From Cyclobacteriaceae bacterium (GTDB lineage Bacteria > Bacteroidota > Bacteroidia > Cytophagales > Cyclobacteriaceae), in the NCBI GenBank assembly GCA_016787665.1, contig JAEUUC010000006.1:285479-349478 (forward strand): DNA of 64,000 nt, in the 5' to 3' direction. The notes under the pieces are model-generated. The model was not told where the DNA came from. It did no database searches and saw only the letters and a program-made list of their open reading frames with translations. This document shows positions 42,424-51,400 of the stretch, one piece after another. Both the position numbers and the translations under genes were made by a program. Position 1 is the first letter of the stretch. Every line of letters begins with the position of its first letter.

Positions 42424-43828
42424 AGGTGATCATCCCGTTCACCAACAAGATTTCATAGCTGAACTGATAGTTAAACGCTTCGCGCGCATAGTAACTCAAA
42501 GCATACGAAAGAGCGGGTGCCAACAGGCAGATGACCAACACGCCAGGGCCGCCCGCTCTTCGTTTGGTCAGCAAGCCAAACGAAAACAGCCCTAGCAGCG
42601 GTCCATAGGTGTAACCTGCAATATTCAGCACCGCATCAATTACCGACCGCTCATTGATTTCCTTAAAAGCGAGGATAATGACCAGGAAAAGCAGGGAAAA
42701 GCCAACATGCACGAGTAACTTTTGTCTTTGCTTGACCGCTTCCGGCTTATTCTTGAAATCAAGGAAATCGATACAGAAGGCAGTGGTTAACCCTGCGAGA
42801 GCCGAATCTGCACTGGCATAGGATGAAGCCGTAATACCCAGCAGAAAAAACACGCCCACCAGCAAACCGAGATGCTCGCGCGCCAGCATGGGGAATAGCT
42901 CATCAGACGATGCGGGTTGAGCAATACCTTTTTGACCCGCGTAGATGTACAAAAGGGCACCAAGGGTTAAAAACAACAGATTAACCAGCACCAGCAAGGA
43001 GCTGTACCACAGCATATTTTTCTGGGCTTCCCTAAGGTTGCGGCAGGTCAGGTTCTTTTGCATGATTTCCTGGTCCATACCGGTCATGGTCAGAGCGATC
43101 ACCGCTCCACCAATAAACTGTTTGGGAAAGAAAAGAGCGGACTTCGGGTCATCCCAGAAAAAGATCTGAGCATACCCACTTTCACTGAGCAACGAGGCAA
43201 GATTGGAGAACCCGACATCAAGTTGCGTAGCAATTTGCCACACGGCCACGACTACAGCCATAACCAAAAATGTAGTCTGAAAGGTGTCGGTATACACAAT
43301 TGTTTTGATGCCTCCACGAAAGGTGTAGACCCAAATCAGCACAATAGTAGCTACCACGGTCAGGGCAAACGGCACGTTCCAGGCATCGAACAGGAAAAGC
43401 TGCAGTATGGTGGCCGCGAGATACAAGCGAAGGGCGGAGCCCATCGAACGCGAGACCAGAAAGAAAAATGAACCGGTGCGATACGCCCATCGATCAAACC
43501 GCTGCTCGAGATACGTGTAAATCGAAATGAGATTGAGGCGGTAGTAGAGCGGCATCAGCACCCATACGATGATCCAATATCCGATGATATAACCCAACAC
43601 GACCTGGAAGTAAGCAAACTGAGTTTTGCCCACAGCACCGGGTACCGATACGAATGTCACCCCACTCAGCGATGCGCCAATCATGCCAAAGGCCACCAGG
43701 TACCAAGGGGATTGCCGATTGCCGGTGAAAAAGGTGGTTGAGTCAGCACCTTTCGAAGTAATCACCGAAATAGTGATTAACGCCCCGAAATAGAGGCCCA
43801 GAATGATTAAAACAAGAAGTGGCGTCAT
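42377..43828 (-). CDS. Sodium:solute symporter (SSS family)
   Basis: A 483-residue membrane protein with about 13 hydrophobic helices, matching the sodium/solute symporter family. LLIILGLYFGALITISVITSKGADSTTFFTGNRQSPW is the usual start region, and GMIGASLSGVTFVSVPGAVG and YIIGYWIIVWVLMPLYYR follow. GITASSYASADSALAGLTTAFCIDF is the family's helix 8-9 region. The substrate is unknown. The ATG at 43828 is preferred to an upstream TTG at 43891, which would run into the clpS promoter. The 3' end overlaps paralogue 2 by 47 bases in convergent orientation. Confidence 0.93.
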   Translation of the reverse strand: MTPLLVLIILGLYFGALITISVITSKGADSTTFFTGNRQSPWYLVAFGMIGASLSGVTFVSVPGAVGKTQFAYFQVVLGYIIGYWIIVWVLMPLYYRLNLISIYTYLEQRFDRWAYRTGSFFFLVSRSMGSALRLYLAATILQLFLFDAWNVPFALTVVATIVLIWVYTFRGGIKTIVYTDTFQTTFLVMAVVVAVWQIATQLDVGFSNLASLLSESGYAQIFFWDDPKSALFFPKQFIGGAVIALTMTGMDQEIMQKNLTCRNLREAQKNMLWYSSLLVLVNLLFLTLGALLYIYAGQKGIAQPASSDELFPMLAREHLGLLVGVFFLLGITASSYASADSALAGLTTAFCIDFLDFKNKPEAVKQRQKLLVHVGFSLLFLVIILAFKEINERSVIDAVLNIAGYTYGPLLGLFSFGLLTKRRAGGPGVLVICLLAPALSYALSYYAREAFNYQFSYEILLVNGMITFIGLLLVGKRKPFHT

Positions 43829-43860
43829 GTTGATAAGTCCGTAAACTTGGCATTTTTTTT

Positions 43861-43868
43861 TACTTTTG
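43861..43868 (+). promoter_or_regulatory. Predicted -7 promoter element of clpS
   Basis: TACTTTTG matches TAnnTTTG exactly and ends 25 bases before the first clpS ATG (43894). It would start the clpS-recR unit. Confidence 0.5.
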
Positions 43869-43893
43869 AAATCAATTTCGGTGACAACCAACC

Positions 43894-44181
43894 ATGAAGA
43901 TGATGTCAGCTGTTGATGTGGAGGAACAAACAGCCGTATTGGATGTAGTAGAAACCGTTGAAGTACACGACTTAGTGGTCTTTAACGATGACGTTAACAC
44001 ATTCGAACATGTGATTAATACGCTCATTCGCGTCTGTCGCCACACGCCCGAACAAGCCGAGCAGTGTACGTACATCATTCACTTTAAAGGCAAGTGTACC
44101 GTAAAAACCGGTTCGTGGGATGAGCTGCGCCCGATGCGGGAAGCCATCTGCGAAGTGGGCATCAACGCCAAGATTCTCTGA
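43894..44181 (+). CDS. clpS: ATP-dependent Clp protease adaptor ClpS
   Basis: A 95-residue adaptor that delivers N-degron substrates to ClpAP-type proteases. The core is VVFNDDVNTFEHVINTLIRVCRHTPEQAEQCTYIIHFKGKCTVKTG. NDDVNTF contains the Asp and Asn contacts for the substrate amino group, and H(F)KGK follows. A short acidic N-terminal arm precedes it. ATGs at 43894, 43900 and 43903 are all possible starts. recR follows after five bases on the same strand. Confidence 0.94.
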   Translation: MKMMSAVDVEEQTAVLDVVETVEVHDLVVFNDDVNTFEHVINTLIRVCRHTPEQAEQCTYIIHFKGKCTVKTGSWDELRPMREAICEVGINAKIL

Positions 44182-44186
44182 TTGGC

Positions 44187-44795
44187 GTGGACTATCCATC
44201 AAAACTGATCGAGAATGCCGTTAATGAGGTAGCTAAGTTACCGGGCATAGGCAAGAAGACCGCGCTGCGCCTGGTTCTGCACCTTGTCAAAGAACCAGAG
44301 TTGAAAACGCTGGCGCTAACCGAAGCGCTGAACACATTGCGCAGACAAATACGCTTTTGCACTACTTGTCATAACATTTCCGATGAGGAGATCTGCAGTA
44401 TTTGTGCGAGCGCCAGGCGCGACCGTTCGATCATCTGCGTGGTGGAGGAATGTAACGATGTACTGGCGATTGAAAATACCGGACAATTTCAGGGCGTGTA
44501 CCATGTGGTGGGGGGTGTCATATCTCCGATGAACGGGATTGGCCCGTCCGATCTGAAGATCGAATCTCTGGTGCAGCGGGTAAGCAAGCCTTCGGCCGAG
44601 GTTCGCGAAGTGATTCTTGCCCTGAGCCCTACGCTGGAAGGCGACACCACGGCCTTTTACATACATAAGAAGTTAAGAGAGTATCCCGTGAAGGTGACGT
44701 CCATCGCCCGGGGCGTGCCGGTGGGTGGTGAATTGGAGTACACCGATGAGATTACGCTTGGGCGCAGCATCTCCGGACGCACACTGTTTGGCTAG
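44187..44795 (+). CDS. recR: Recombination protein RecR
   Basis: RecR forms a DNA-clamping ring and works with RecO (762) and RecF. The 202-residue protein starts with GTG. It has a helix-hairpin-helix (KLPGIGKKTALRLVLHLV), a four-Cys zinc finger at C58, C61, C70 and C73, and a Toprim domain (about 80-175) with ICVVEECNDVLAIENTG and GDTTAFYIHKKL. The end GVPVGGELEYTDEITLGRSISGR is strongly conserved. It is five bases after clpS. Confidence 0.96.
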   Translation: MDYPSKLIENAVNEVAKLPGIGKKTALRLVLHLVKEPELKTLALTEALNTLRRQIRFCTTCHNISDEEICSICASARRDRSIICVVEECNDVLAIENTGQFQGVYHVVGGVISPMNGIGPSDLKIESLVQRVSKPSAEVREVILALSPTLEGDTTAFYIHKKLREYPVKVTSIARGVPVGGELEYTDEITLGRSISGRTLFG

Positions 44796-44840
44796 CTCCC
44801 GTGTAGCCGTAACCAGGTGCCAGATCGGCTTTTTCTTTGC

Positions 44841-44848
44841 TATTTTTG
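44841..44848 (+). promoter_or_regulatory. Predicted -7 promoter element of the aspartate aminotransferase gene
   Basis: TATTTTTG matches TAnnTTTG exactly and ends 18 bases before the ATG at 44867. It lies downstream of an alternative TTG start at 44837 and so supports the ATG. Confidence 0.5.
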
Positions 44849-44866
44849 CCGCTCAATTACCGGAGC

Positions 44867-46063
44867 ATGAATCGTCTTTCCCATCGCATTGAGTCCATTC
44901 AGGAATCTGCCACATTAGCCATGGCCGCCAAAGCCCGCGAGTTCAAGAACCGCGGCATTGATGTGGTAAATCTGAGCCTGGGCGAACCCGATTTCAAAAC
45001 CCCCGCCCACATTTGCGAGGCCGCCAAAAAAGCGATTGACGAGGGTAAATACTTTAGCTACCCGCCTGTGGCCGGTTATCAGGATTTGCGCGAAGCACTG
45101 GCAGCCAAATACCAGCGCGAAAACAACGTGCCGTACAAAGCGGAAAACATCGTGGTTTCCAACGGAGCCAAGCAGTCGATTGCCAATGTCATGCTGGCCC
45201 TGTTAAACCCGGGTGATGAAGTGATCATCTTTTCACCGTATTGGGTAAGCTACGATGCCCTGGTACGGCTGGCCGAAGCAACACCCGTGTTGGTGAAAGG
45301 TGGCATTGAAAACGATTTCAAAGTTACAGCCGACCAACTCGAGGCGGCCATCACACCCAAAACCCGTTTGATCATCTTTTCATCGCCCTGTAACCCGACC
45401 GGCTCGGTTTTTACGCGAAAAGAACTGGAAGCCATCGCAGCCGTGGTGTTGCGACACAACGATTTGCTCATTATCGCAGATGAGATTTACGAGCACATCA
45501 ATTTCACGGGGGATCAAACCAGCATAGGTTCCCTTCCTGGCATGTTTGACCGAACCATTACCATCAATGGCTTTGCCAAGGGATTTGCCATGACGGGCTG
45601 GCGCGTGGGCTATATGTGTGCGCCAAAATGGATTGCCGATGCGGCCAATAAAATGCAGGGACAACTCACATCAGCGAATAGTTCCATCGCCCAGCGTGCG
45701 GCACTGGCCGCTATCACGAGCGATATTGGGCCCACACTTAAGATGGTGGAGGAATACAAAAAGCGCAGGGAAATTGTCTATGAGTTATTGAAAAATCTGC
45801 CCGGTGTCAAAGCTAACTACCCCACAGGAGCATTCTATTTCTTCCCGGATGTGAGTTACTACTACGGCAAAAGTGACGGAGCACGAACCATTACCAATGG
45901 GGAAGACTTTTGCATGTACATGCTGGAGAAGGCGCATGTTTCGCTGGTAACGGGTGACGCCTTTGGCGAGCCCCGTTGCATCCGGCTTTCATACGCTGCG
46001 TCTGAAAATGATCTTCGGGAAGCCTTGAAGCGAATCAGAGAAGCGCTGGCCCAACTAACATAA
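44867..46063 (+). CDS. Aspartate/aromatic-type PLP-dependent aminotransferase
   Basis: A 398-residue fold-type I aminotransferase of the AspC/thermophilic aspartate aminotransferase subgroup (I-gamma). MNRLSHRIESIQESATLAMAAKA, NLSLGEPDFKTP and YSYPPVAGYQDLREAL-like KYFSYPPVAGY are diagnostic. NGAKQSIANVML, the NPTG loop and the PLP Lys in GFAKGFAMTGWRVGY are intact. Aspartate is the most likely amino donor, but broad specificity is common. The heptose kinase gene follows after six bases. Confidence 0.92.
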   Translation: MNRLSHRIESIQESATLAMAAKAREFKNRGIDVVNLSLGEPDFKTPAHICEAAKKAIDEGKYFSYPPVAGYQDLREALAAKYQRENNVPYKAENIVVSNGAKQSIANVMLALLNPGDEVIIFSPYWVSYDALVRLAEATPVLVKGGIENDFKVTADQLEAAITPKTRLIIFSSPCNPTGSVFTRKELEAIAAVVLRHNDLLIIADEIYEHINFTGDQTSIGSLPGMFDRTITINGFAKGFAMTGWRVGYMCAPKWIADAANKMQGQLTSANSSIAQRAALAAITSDIGPTLKMVEEYKKRREIVYELLKNLPGVKANYPTGAFYFFPDVSYYYGKSDGARTITNGEDFCMYMLEKAHVSLVTGDAFGEPRCIRLSYAASENDLREALKRIREALAQLT

Positions 46064-46069
46064 CAGACG

Positions 46070-47056
46070 ATGTCGCTCGCACAGACTTTTCAACAATTCA
46101 ACCAGGTAAAAGTGCTCATCATTGGTGATGTGATGCTGGACAGCTACATCTGGGGAAGTGTGGAGCGCATTTCACCGGAAGCCCCGGTGCCGATTGTTGC
46201 CGTAAAAAAACGAGATACCCGGTTAGGCGGAGCTGCCAACGTGGCGTTAAATGTGCAAGCCCTGGGCGCACAGCCGATATTGGTGGCTTTGAAAGGCCAT
46301 GATGAGGCGGGCAAACAATTCTCTGCGATTTTGGCCGAACAGGCTATGACGGGTGACGGGATGGTGACCTCCGCTACACGGCCCACCACCGTCAAGACCA
46401 GAATTATTGCCAGCCATCAACATGTGGTTCGGGTAGATGAAGAATCAGACAAAGTACCCACACCGGCCGAAGAAGATCAATTGATTGAGAAAATCAATCA
46501 ATTATTGCCCACTTGCCAGGTGGTTATTTTTGAAGACTACGACAAAGGAGTTCTGAACGAGAAGATTATCGCGCACGCGATCAACCTGGCCAACCAGCAC
46601 GGCATCCCCACCGTGGTGGATCCTAAAAAAAGAAATTTTCTGGCTTATCGGGGCGTTACGCTGTTTAAACCTAACCTAAAAGAAATGCGGGAAGGATTGA
46701 AGATTGACCTTGATGCAGGTAATCTTGATCAACTCAAAAAAGGTGTTGCCGTATTGAAAGAACGGTTACACCCTCAGGGCGTATTGGCTACACTCTCCGA
46801 GCATGGCATATATATTGACTACCAAAATGAAACCAATCACCTGGCAGCTCACGCACGCGAAATTGCAGATGTGTCGGGCGCTGGCGATACGGTTGTGAGT
46901 GTGGCTGCGCTGGCCGTTGCCATGAAAATGAAACCACGTAACATTGCAGCCTTGTGTAACCTGGCAGGCGGACTGGTATGCCAGCACGTTGGCGTAGTTC
47001 CGATTAACAAAGAAGAGCTGTTGCGCGAAGCTCAGATACTTGGTATTGATCATTAA
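46070..47056 (+). CDS. D-glycero-beta-D-manno-heptose-7-phosphate kinase (RfaE1/HldA-like)
   Basis: A 328-residue PfkB-family sugar kinase. The N-terminus VLIIGDVMLDSYIWGSVERISPEAPVPIV, and the following LGGAANVALNVQALGAQ, match the kinase half of HldE, which phosphorylates heptose-7-phosphate at C1 for lipopolysaccharide heptose. The C-terminal PfkB motif is DVSGAGDTVVSVAAL with the catalytic Asp. No nucleotidyltransferase domain is fused. It is probably co-transcribed with the upstream aminotransferase. Confidence 0.9.
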   Translation: MSLAQTFQQFNQVKVLIIGDVMLDSYIWGSVERISPEAPVPIVAVKKRDTRLGGAANVALNVQALGAQPILVALKGHDEAGKQFSAILAEQAMTGDGMVTSATRPTTVKTRIIASHQHVVRVDEESDKVPTPAEEDQLIEKINQLLPTCQVVIFEDYDKGVLNEKIIAHAINLANQHGIPTVVDPKKRNFLAYRGVTLFKPNLKEMREGLKIDLDAGNLDQLKKGVAVLKERLHPQGVLATLSEHGIYIDYQNETNHLAAHAREIADVSGAGDTVVSVAALAVAMKMKPRNIAALCNLAGGLVCQHVGVVPINKEELLREAQILGIDH

Positions 47057-48292
47057 TCAAAGCAGGCCGCCCGATTCAAACTGTTTCTCAAGCGGGCCTT
47101 CGCGCTTCTCCAAGTCTTCGCGTATTCGCTTGTCTAAGGGGGTTTCCTTAATGACGTTGTATTTCTCCCAGAACGCCTTGTTATAGGGTTGATCCTGATA
47201 CTGAAGGCCATAGCTTCGCATCTTTTCGTACGTGCTGATCCGCTCGGTAGTGTTGGTATATACGTGGTTGACCAACAGTTGCTGATTGAGAACTGTCTCA
47301 AAGCGAAGTTTACCGGAGCGTAAGTCGTACCAGTTAATTTTTGAGTCCAGCAGAATATAGTTGAGAAAGAATTTACCCTCGTACTGCTTAAAATCAAGGG
47401 TCCGTTTAATGCCCACAAATCTACGCTCCATGCCGCGCTTCCGGCCAATTACATCTTCAGCCTTGTTTTCATATTCCAGGTGAATAATGGCGTATGTGGC
47501 CTTATCGATATAGACCCTCAAAAAATAGTTCTCGTAGTGAGCTACCACAAATACTTCATGTCCATTGTAATAAGAGTCGCGCTCCCGAATCAGGCTCTCA
47601 AAAAAAACCGACTCCTCCGGGAACTGCCGGTATCGCACGTTATTATTCAACAGGAGTTCCTCCAGTAAATTGCTTTCATCAAAATAGGTGGTAAACTTAT
47701 TTCCATACCCCAGGCTCCTGCGCACTTCCAACAGGGCCACACGTTCGCGCAGTTTCGACTTATTACGTGGCGCACGGTAGTCTTCGTCAAAAATTTTGAT
47801 GGCGGCCTCCAGCAGCGAAATGTACGTGCCTCCCACTTGCTTGGCATCCCGATAAAAGGCGTCCAAGATGAATGGCTTGTCCGGATAGTTTTGATCGACC
47901 CGTGAGAGCGAAATGGTCAATATCTCGCCTGCAGCCAGCGAATCTTTGACTACGATCTCGTTCAGCAGGTAGGTCGATTTCTCCAGGCGAATGTTAACCG
48001 GTTGGGTATCGAGCAACGTCCACAGCGGTGCTTCATACGATTTGTAACCGAGGTACATCACCACCAGGGTTTCATTGCGGTATTGCGCGGGAAGGTGGAA
48101 ATCAAAATCACCCTGTGCATTCGAAATAGTACCGAGCGGTTTGCCTTTGATTCCAATTGTTGCAAACTCCAATGGTTCACCAGTCTCCTGATCGGCTACG
48201 GTGCCGCTGAGGGTAATGGACTGTGCCCGGGCGCACATGTGACCTGTGCCCGAAAACAAAAACCAAACCAACAACAGAAAGGGGTACTTCAT
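47057..48292 (-). CDS. Secreted protein with N-terminal carboxypeptidase-regulatory-like domain
   Basis: From the ATG at 48292 the product has 411 residues with a signal peptide (KYPFLLLVWFLFSGTGHMCARA). A CarboxypepD_reg-like beta domain (about 28-108, TLSGTVADQETGEPLEFATIGIKG and SNAQGDFDFHLP) is followed by a long beta-rich part. No plug or complete barrel of a TonB receptor is present. Proteins of this type in Bacteroidota are outer-membrane or periplasmic and of unknown role. The start is divergent from the LytS-like gene. Confidence 0.8.
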   Translation of the reverse strand: MKYPFLLLVWFLFSGTGHMCARAQSITLSGTVADQETGEPLEFATIGIKGKPLGTISNAQGDFDFHLPAQYRNETLVVMYLGYKSYEAPLWTLLDTQPVNIRLEKSTYLLNEIVVKDSLAAGEILTISLSRVDQNYPDKPFILDAFYRDAKQVGGTYISLLEAAIKIFDEDYRAPRNKSKLRERVALLEVRRSLGYGNKFTTYFDESNLLEELLLNNNVRYRQFPEESVFFESLIRERDSYYNGHEVFVVAHYENYFLRVYIDKATYAIIHLEYENKAEDVIGRKRGMERRFVGIKRTLDFKQYEGKFFLNYILLDSKINWYDLRSGKLRFETVLNQQLLVNHVYTNTTERISTYEKMRSYGLQYQDQPYNKAFWEKYNVIKETPLDKRIREDLEKREGPLEKQFESGGLL

Positions 48293-48431
48293 GGCAAGGT
48301 TTGGGAAAGTTACGCGTTTTGCCAGAATACCGGGGATCACTGGTCGGGAGCCTGGTTACTTAAACGTTGATTTTCGGCTGTTTATCGTCAGAAAATTCAA
48401 TTCGTTAACTTTAAAAGAGAATTTTCAGCCT

Positions 48432-49559
48432 GTGCCTTCGCTACTCAACCGGATTCCGCGCATTTGGAAGCGCGCCTACCTGATCATCTGCTCATGGTAT
48501 GCGCTCAATTTCGCTGTGAGCACCTTCTTCGAGTGGCGATTCGAAAATCCATATGCGTATGTGCTGTGGAACGGATTTTTTCTGTTTGAGGCCCTATGCC
48601 TTTTTATTGCACTGATTTTTGTGTGGAGCCATTTCCTTGCGCGATTCAACGCCCCGGTGCAAATCGGAGGTCACCTGGGGGGCATCATGGTCTTTTTTCT
48701 CATCATGGGCACGCTCTCCTACTATTTCACCGATTACATGGAGGGCTTTGTGTATTTCGATCATTGGAAAGAGTACATGATGGGCATGATGAGTTGGGAT
48801 GCGCTCCGGTTTTACGACCAGTACATCATCACCGTGGGCGTTTATTATGTACTCCGCTATTTCGAGAATTTGCAGAAGCAAGAACAGGAAAAAAGTGAGC
48901 TGGCCTTGAAGAACAAGGAAATGCAAATCTCACTGCTCAAATCGCAAATCAACCCGCATTTTCTGTTCAATACATTGAACTCCATCAGCACGCTGGTGAG
49001 CACGAGTAAGGAACAAGCCAGGCGTGTGATTACGCAACTCTCCGACATTTTTAGGTACGCGTTGGATTCCCATTCGGGCAAATTGGTTAAGCTGGCCGAT
49101 GAGATTGAATTCATTGAAAACTATGTACTGATTCAGCAGGTGCGGTTTGGCGACCGGCTTCGCTTCGAAAAAAGTATTGATCCCTCGTGCCTGGCCATTG
49201 AAATCCCTCCGATGATTTTGCAGCCCCTGGTAGAGAATAGCGTGAAGTATGGCTTGGCCCCAAAAGCAGATGGGGGCACAATTTATCTCACGGTAAAACG
49301 ATCGGGGCCCATCGTAAAATTTGAAGTGCGCGATAATGGACTCGGTGTAAAAGCCCCAAAGGTGCTGGACGGCAGCTCCAGCGGAGTGGGTATGCGCAAT
49401 ACCGACCAGCGTCTAAAAAGCTACTATGGCCCAGGTGCGACACTGCGTGTGAAGGCTACCGAAACGGGTTACTCCGTGAGCTTTTTCATTGAGGCGCCAA
49501 CATTGGCAGACACGATGACCGCAGACTCACCGGAAAAAATTGAAACCTTACCTGTATGA
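48432..49559 (+). CDS. LytS/YehU-type sensor histidine kinase
   Basis: A 375-residue membrane kinase taken from the GTG at 48432; an open frame runs further upstream to 48246 but overlaps the divergent gene. Four hydrophobic segments lie in residues about 12-145. A coiled linker QKQEQEKSELALKNKEMQISLLKSQ then leads to the His_kinase domain with phospho-acceptor His in INPHFLFNTLNSIS. The HATPase part has the N box LVENSVKYGL and G boxes DNGLGV and GVGMRNTDQRL. TAACTTTA just upstream is a near -7 match. It overlaps its regulator by four bases. Confidence 0.88.
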   Translation: MPSLLNRIPRIWKRAYLIICSWYALNFAVSTFFEWRFENPYAYVLWNGFFLFEALCLFIALIFVWSHFLARFNAPVQIGGHLGGIMVFFLIMGTLSYYFTDYMEGFVYFDHWKEYMMGMMSWDALRFYDQYIITVGVYYVLRYFENLQKQEQEKSELALKNKEMQISLLKSQINPHFLFNTLNSISTLVSTSKEQARRVITQLSDIFRYALDSHSGKLVKLADEIEFIENYVLIQQVRFGDRLRFEKSIDPSCLAIEIPPMILQPLVENSVKYGLAPKADGGTIYLTVKRSGPIVKFEVRDNGLGVKAPKVLDGSSSGVGMRNTDQRLKSYYGPGATLRVKATETGYSVSFFIEAPTLADTMTADSPEKIETLPV

Positions 49560-50305
49560 GCAATAAAACAACCTGTCTGATTGTAGATGATGAAAAACTG
49601 GCGCGCGACCTGCTGCGCGAGTTTCTCGCGGATTTCCCCGACCTGGAAATTGTAGACGAAGCTTCACAGGGCACCGAGGCGGTTCAAAAAATCAACAAGC
49701 TGAAACCCAACCTGCTTTTTTTGGATGTACAGATGCCCGGCATGAACGGATTTGACGTACTGGATGAAATAGAGCACGAACCCTACGTGATATTCACGAC
49801 TGCGTATGATCAGTATGCCATCCAGGCCTTTGAAAAAAATGCGGTTGACTATGTACTCAAACCGCTCGATCAGGATCGGTTCAGGCTTGCCGTAAATCGT
49901 GCCCTGAAGCGAAAGAAAATGGAAGAAGACACCCTGGAGAACCTCCTGCATAGCATGCGAAAAGAGGGGCCCGGCCATTTTGAGTCGCATCTCTTTGTTC
50001 AAAAATCAGAGAAGCTGTTTAATCTGGCTGTGGAAGAAATTCAGTTTCTGGAAGCCTCGGGCGATTACACCATCATTACTACCAAAACGGACCAGTTCGT
50101 GAGTTCATCCGGCATTGGCAAACTGGAAGAAATGCTCAGTCCCGACCTTTTTATCCGCGTACATCGCTCGACCATCATCAACATCAATTCACTGAAAGAA
50201 ATTGAGCGACACTTCAATGGGGGCATGGTGGTGAAGATGCATAATGGCAAAAGTTTCCCCGTGAGCCGCACATATGCCAAAATGATCCGGAAGAAGGTGG
50301 TTTGA
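49556..50305 (+). CDS. LytTR-family response regulator
   Basis: A 249-residue regulator with a receiver domain (about 5-120; DD at 11-12, phospho-acceptor D57 in LLFLDVQMPGMNGF, and VDYVLKPLDQDRF). The LytTR DNA-binding domain (about 150-249) includes IQFLEASGDYTIITTKTDQFV, IRVHRSTIINI and FPVSRTYAKMIRKKV. It is the partner of the kinase at 48432 and overlaps it by four bases. Target promoters are not identifiable here. A bidirectional terminator follows. Confidence 0.94.
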   Translation: MSNKTTCLIVDDEKLARDLLREFLADFPDLEIVDEASQGTEAVQKINKLKPNLLFLDVQMPGMNGFDVLDEIEHEPYVIFTTAYDQYAIQAFEKNAVDYVLKPLDQDRFRLAVNRALKRKKMEEDTLENLLHSMRKEGPGHFESHLFVQKSEKLFNLAVEEIQFLEASGDYTIITTKTDQFVSSSGIGKLEEMLSPDLFIRVHRSTIININSLKEIERHFNGGMVVKMHNGKSFPVSRTYAKMIRKKVV

Positions 50306-50360
50306 TAGGGTGCCGGACAGTCGGTGCTCTATCCCAATAGTTTAATCCCTACAAAAAACA

Positions 50361-50387
50361 AAAGCGACCCGAGAAGGTCGCTTTTTC
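50361..50387. terminator. Bidirectional rho-independent terminator
   Basis: AAAGCGACC (50361-50369) pairs perfectly with GGTCGCTTT (50376-50384) around loop CGAGAA. A T-run follows on the plus strand, and on the minus strand TTTTGTTTTTT follows. It would end both the LytS-LytT transcript (plus) and the tRNA transcript (minus). Confidence 0.85.
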
Positions 50388-50390
50388 ATG

Positions 50391-50463
<73 letters not shown>

Positions 50464-50474
50464 ATTTAGAGGTG

Positions 50475-50505
50475 CAAAAATAAGGTAAAGGCTTTAGAAA
50501 ACAAA
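50475..50505 (-). promoter_or_regulatory. Promoter of the initiator tRNA gene (-33 and -7 elements)
   Basis: On the minus strand TTTG (plus 50502-50505) is followed after 19 bases by TATTTTTG (plus 50475-50482). Both match the Bacteroidota consensus, TTTG at -33 and TAnnTTTG at -7. The -7 box ends 11 bases before the tRNA 5' end. This is the best-matching promoter in the window. Confidence 0.75.
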
Positions 50506-50506
50506 C

Positions 50507-50514
50507 TACCTTTG
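50507..50514 (+). promoter_or_regulatory. Predicted -7 promoter element of era
   Basis: TACCTTTG matches TAnnTTTG exactly, ending 12 bases before the era ATG at 50527. It lies beside the divergent tRNA promoter. No -33 TTTG is seen at the expected place. Confidence 0.45.
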
Positions 50515-50526
50515 TCGTTAATCCGT

Positions 50527-51399
50527 ATGTTCAAATCCGGCTTTGTCAGTATTGTAGGGAAACCCAACGTGGGCAAGTCAACGTTGATGAACCGCTTGGT
50601 GGGGGAGAGTCTTTCGATCGTTACCGCCAAAGCGCAAACCACCCGCCACCGCATTATGGGCATCCTGACCGGAACGGATTACCAGATTGTTTACTCCGAC
50701 ACGCCTGGCCTATTGGAGCCAATCTACCCGTTGCAGGAAGCCATGATGAACTTCGTGACCGTTTCACTGGAAGATGCCGACCTGGTTTTATTCGTGGTGG
50801 AATGGGGTGAAAAATTTGACCCGCAACTTCACGGTCGCGTGCTCAAGACCCGTGCACCGATCGTGGTGATTGTCAACAAAAGTGACCTGGGTACACCACA
50901 AGGTGAAAAAGAAAAACAGGCCTATTGGTCCAAGTCGGTCTCGGCTCAATCCGTAATCTGTGTTTCGGCCAAAACAGGGCAAAATGTGAACCGTCTGTTG
51001 CCGGAAATCATCGGAGCTCTACCCGAGCATCCGGCCTACTACCCGCCAGACGAACTCACCGACCGAAGTGAGCGATTTTTTGCTTCCGAAATTATTCGCG
51101 AAAAAGTATTCCTCAACTACAGTCAGGAGATTCCCTACAGCACTGAGGTAGGTATCGAATCCTTCAAAGATGAGCCTTCGTTGCTCCGCATCAGCGCTGT
51201 GCTGTACACCGAGCGTGACTCACAAAAAGGAATTCTGATCGGCAAGGCAGGGAGTTCGCTCAAAAAAGTGGGGACGCAAGCCCGGATTGATCTTGAGGCT
51301 TTCTTCCGAAAGAAGGTCTTTTTGGAAATGCGGGTGAAGGTGGCTGCCGATTGGCGTAAGCAAAAGCTAAAGCTGAAACAATTCGGTTACCTGGAATAA
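50527..51399 (+). CDS. era: GTPase Era
   Basis: Era binds 16S rRNA near its 3' end and supports 30S assembly. From the ATG at 50527 it has 290 residues: G1 GKPNVGKS, G3 DTPG, G4 NKSD, and a C-terminal KH domain (about 200-290, with ILIGKAGSSLKKVGTQARIDLE). An in-frame TTG at 50512 lies within the -7 element, so the ATG is preferred. Length is normal. It converges on yicC with one intervening base. Confidence 0.96.
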   Translation: MFKSGFVSIVGKPNVGKSTLMNRLVGESLSIVTAKAQTTRHRIMGILTGTDYQIVYSDTPGLLEPIYPLQEAMMNFVTVSLEDADLVLFVVEWGEKFDPQLHGRVLKTRAPIVVIVNKSDLGTPQGEKEKQAYWSKSVSAQSVICVSAKTGQNVNRLLPEIIGALPEHPAYYPPDELTDRSERFFASEIIREKVFLNYSQEIPYSTEVGIESFKDEPSLLRISAVLYTERDSQKGILIGKAGSSLKKVGTQARIDLEAFFRKKVFLEMRVKVAADWRKQKLKLKQFGYLE

Positions 51400-51400
51400 C

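Noticed and set aside
50475..50527. TTG at 50512 as start of Era
   Set aside because: It lies inside the -7 element; the ATG at 50527 gives the usual N-terminus GFVSIVGKPNVGKS.
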